A stretch of 64,000 nt of DNA from Bacteroidota bacterium (GTDB taxonomy: Bacteria; Bacteroidota; Bacteroidia; UKL13-3), in the NCBI GenBank assembly GCA_947507965.1, contig CANNQU010000003.1:31329-95328 (forward strand), written 5' to 3'. The position numbers were made by a program, and so were the translations under genes. How positions within the stretch are numbered: position 1 is the first letter of the stretch; every line of letters begins with the position of its first letter. This document shows, piece by piece, positions 63,570 to 64,000 of the stretch. Under the pieces are notes generated by a model. That model saw nothing but the letters and a program-made list of their open reading frames with translations. It was not told the origin of the DNA and made no database searches.

Positions 63570-64000
63570 TTAGTTCAGGGTCTTTTTGTCGCTTGTGGTC
63601 TTGCCAAAAACCATTAACTTATACCTTTTGTTCTGTGCGAAAACTTCTGGGTTTACCGTCAATAAGTTTTTGTCAATTTTCTGTTTTAACTCTGGGAGCA
63701 CCTTTTCCAAAGCATAAAATATTCCGGGAGCCTTTAACTTTAATTTTTCGACACCAAAATTATAAAGTGGCAAACCAATACTATTCCCCCACATATAAAC
63801 GTAGGCGATAGTAGGTAGAATATGAGGCGTAATGTCCTGCTCATATTCCAACTGCCATCCATTGGCATTTACCTTCTCCATAAAAGCGTCCCAATTGTGC
63901 CCCGACTTCTCTGCCTTATCACCGATTCTAAAATAGTCGCAGGCAACCCACTTCGCATCCGAGGTGCTTACCTTATACAATAAGGGCAAGGCTAAATCAA
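63570..64000 (-). CDS. C-terminal part of a probable SAM-dependent methyltransferase (partial)
   Basis: The frame is open to the right edge, so the gene starts beyond the window; the TTG start in the ORF track is internal. The visible 143 residues begin DLALPLLYKVSTSDAKWVACDYFRIGDKAEKSGHNWDAF and end in a basic tail (LMVFGKTTSDKKTLN). The FRIGDKAEKSGHNW stretch and the helix-rich C-terminus look like the C-terminal portion of a Bacteroidota class I methyltransferase or cyclopropane-synthase-like protein, but the SAM-binding motifs lie outside the window, so this is a guess from resemblance. It lies 37 bases before the sigma-54 activator on the same strand. Confidence 0.4.
   Translation of the reverse strand, partial: DLALPLLYKVSTSDAKWVACDYFRIGDKAEKSGHNWDAFMEKVNANGWQLEYEQDITPHILPTIAYVYMWGNSIGLPLYNFGVEKLKLKAPGIFYALEKVLPELKQKIDKNLLTVNPEVFAQNKRYKLMVFGKTTSDKKTLN

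Overview
The window is a piece of a Bacteroidota chromosome, most likely a non-Bacteroides, free-living type lineage. The evidence is a SusC/SusD pair, a secreted protein with a type IX secretion (T9SS) C-terminal domain, the T9SS regulator PorX, a fused SecDF, a DUF2723 protein, a short MenE, RibBA, and many copies of the Bacteroidota -7 promoter element TAnnTTTG just upstream of start codons. The sequence is AT-rich, densely coded, and has no gene-free stretch above about 250 bases. I saw no rRNA, tRNA, CRISPR array, transposase or integrase.

Layout. 1-1732: the 3' part of a Mur-ligase-type gene (Mpl-like), then beta-phosphoglucomutase. 1759-5646: two tandem copies of a three-gene envelope cassette (two outer-membrane-like proteins and a lipoprotein), each with its own TAACTTTG promoter; this is the least explained locus here. 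5678-14962: a minus-strand starch/glucan utilisation locus, in transcription order susC, susD, a DUF5004-like lipoprotein, a secreted protein with an internal repeat, a large T9SS-sorted protein with about four starch-binding-like domains, and a GH13 amylase. Nearby pgmB (1085-1732) fits the use of maltose-derived glucose-1-phosphate.

15193-32357: mostly housekeeping and envelope genes. These are an M16 protease, an acyl-lipid desaturase, SecDF, a lipoprotein, HutU, RuvA, a sugar nucleotidyltransferase, an APC permease, a small lipoprotein, an M23 peptidase, RibBA and a GNAT acetyltransferase. 32390-38952: an NTF2-like protein, a 1-Cys peroxiredoxin, PorX, a GT39 membrane glycosyltransferase, an HD phosphohydrolase and a hexapeptide acyltransferase. 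39033-43424: a plus-strand run of GT2, TruA, a small membrane protein, a DUF1573 lipoprotein, YajC, CoaE and an M23 peptidase.

43434-57007: glycosyltransferases and unknowns, with a degenerate amidohydrolase, MenE, an ABC-F ATPase, a lectin-like coiled-coil protein, PanB and a cluster of four envelope-glycan glycosyltransferases. 57132-64000: an SRAP protein, a CbpA-type DnaJ, DUF2723, a sigma-54 activator, and a partial gene running off the right edge.

Most genes are ordinary. The items most worth a second look are the duplicated three-gene cassette, the ABC-F protein in which one complete ATP site appears to have decayed, the amidohydrolase fold without its metal ligands, and the glucan locus whose extracellular T9SS component binds but shows no catalytic domain. 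All functions are read from motifs by eye; no database search was run.
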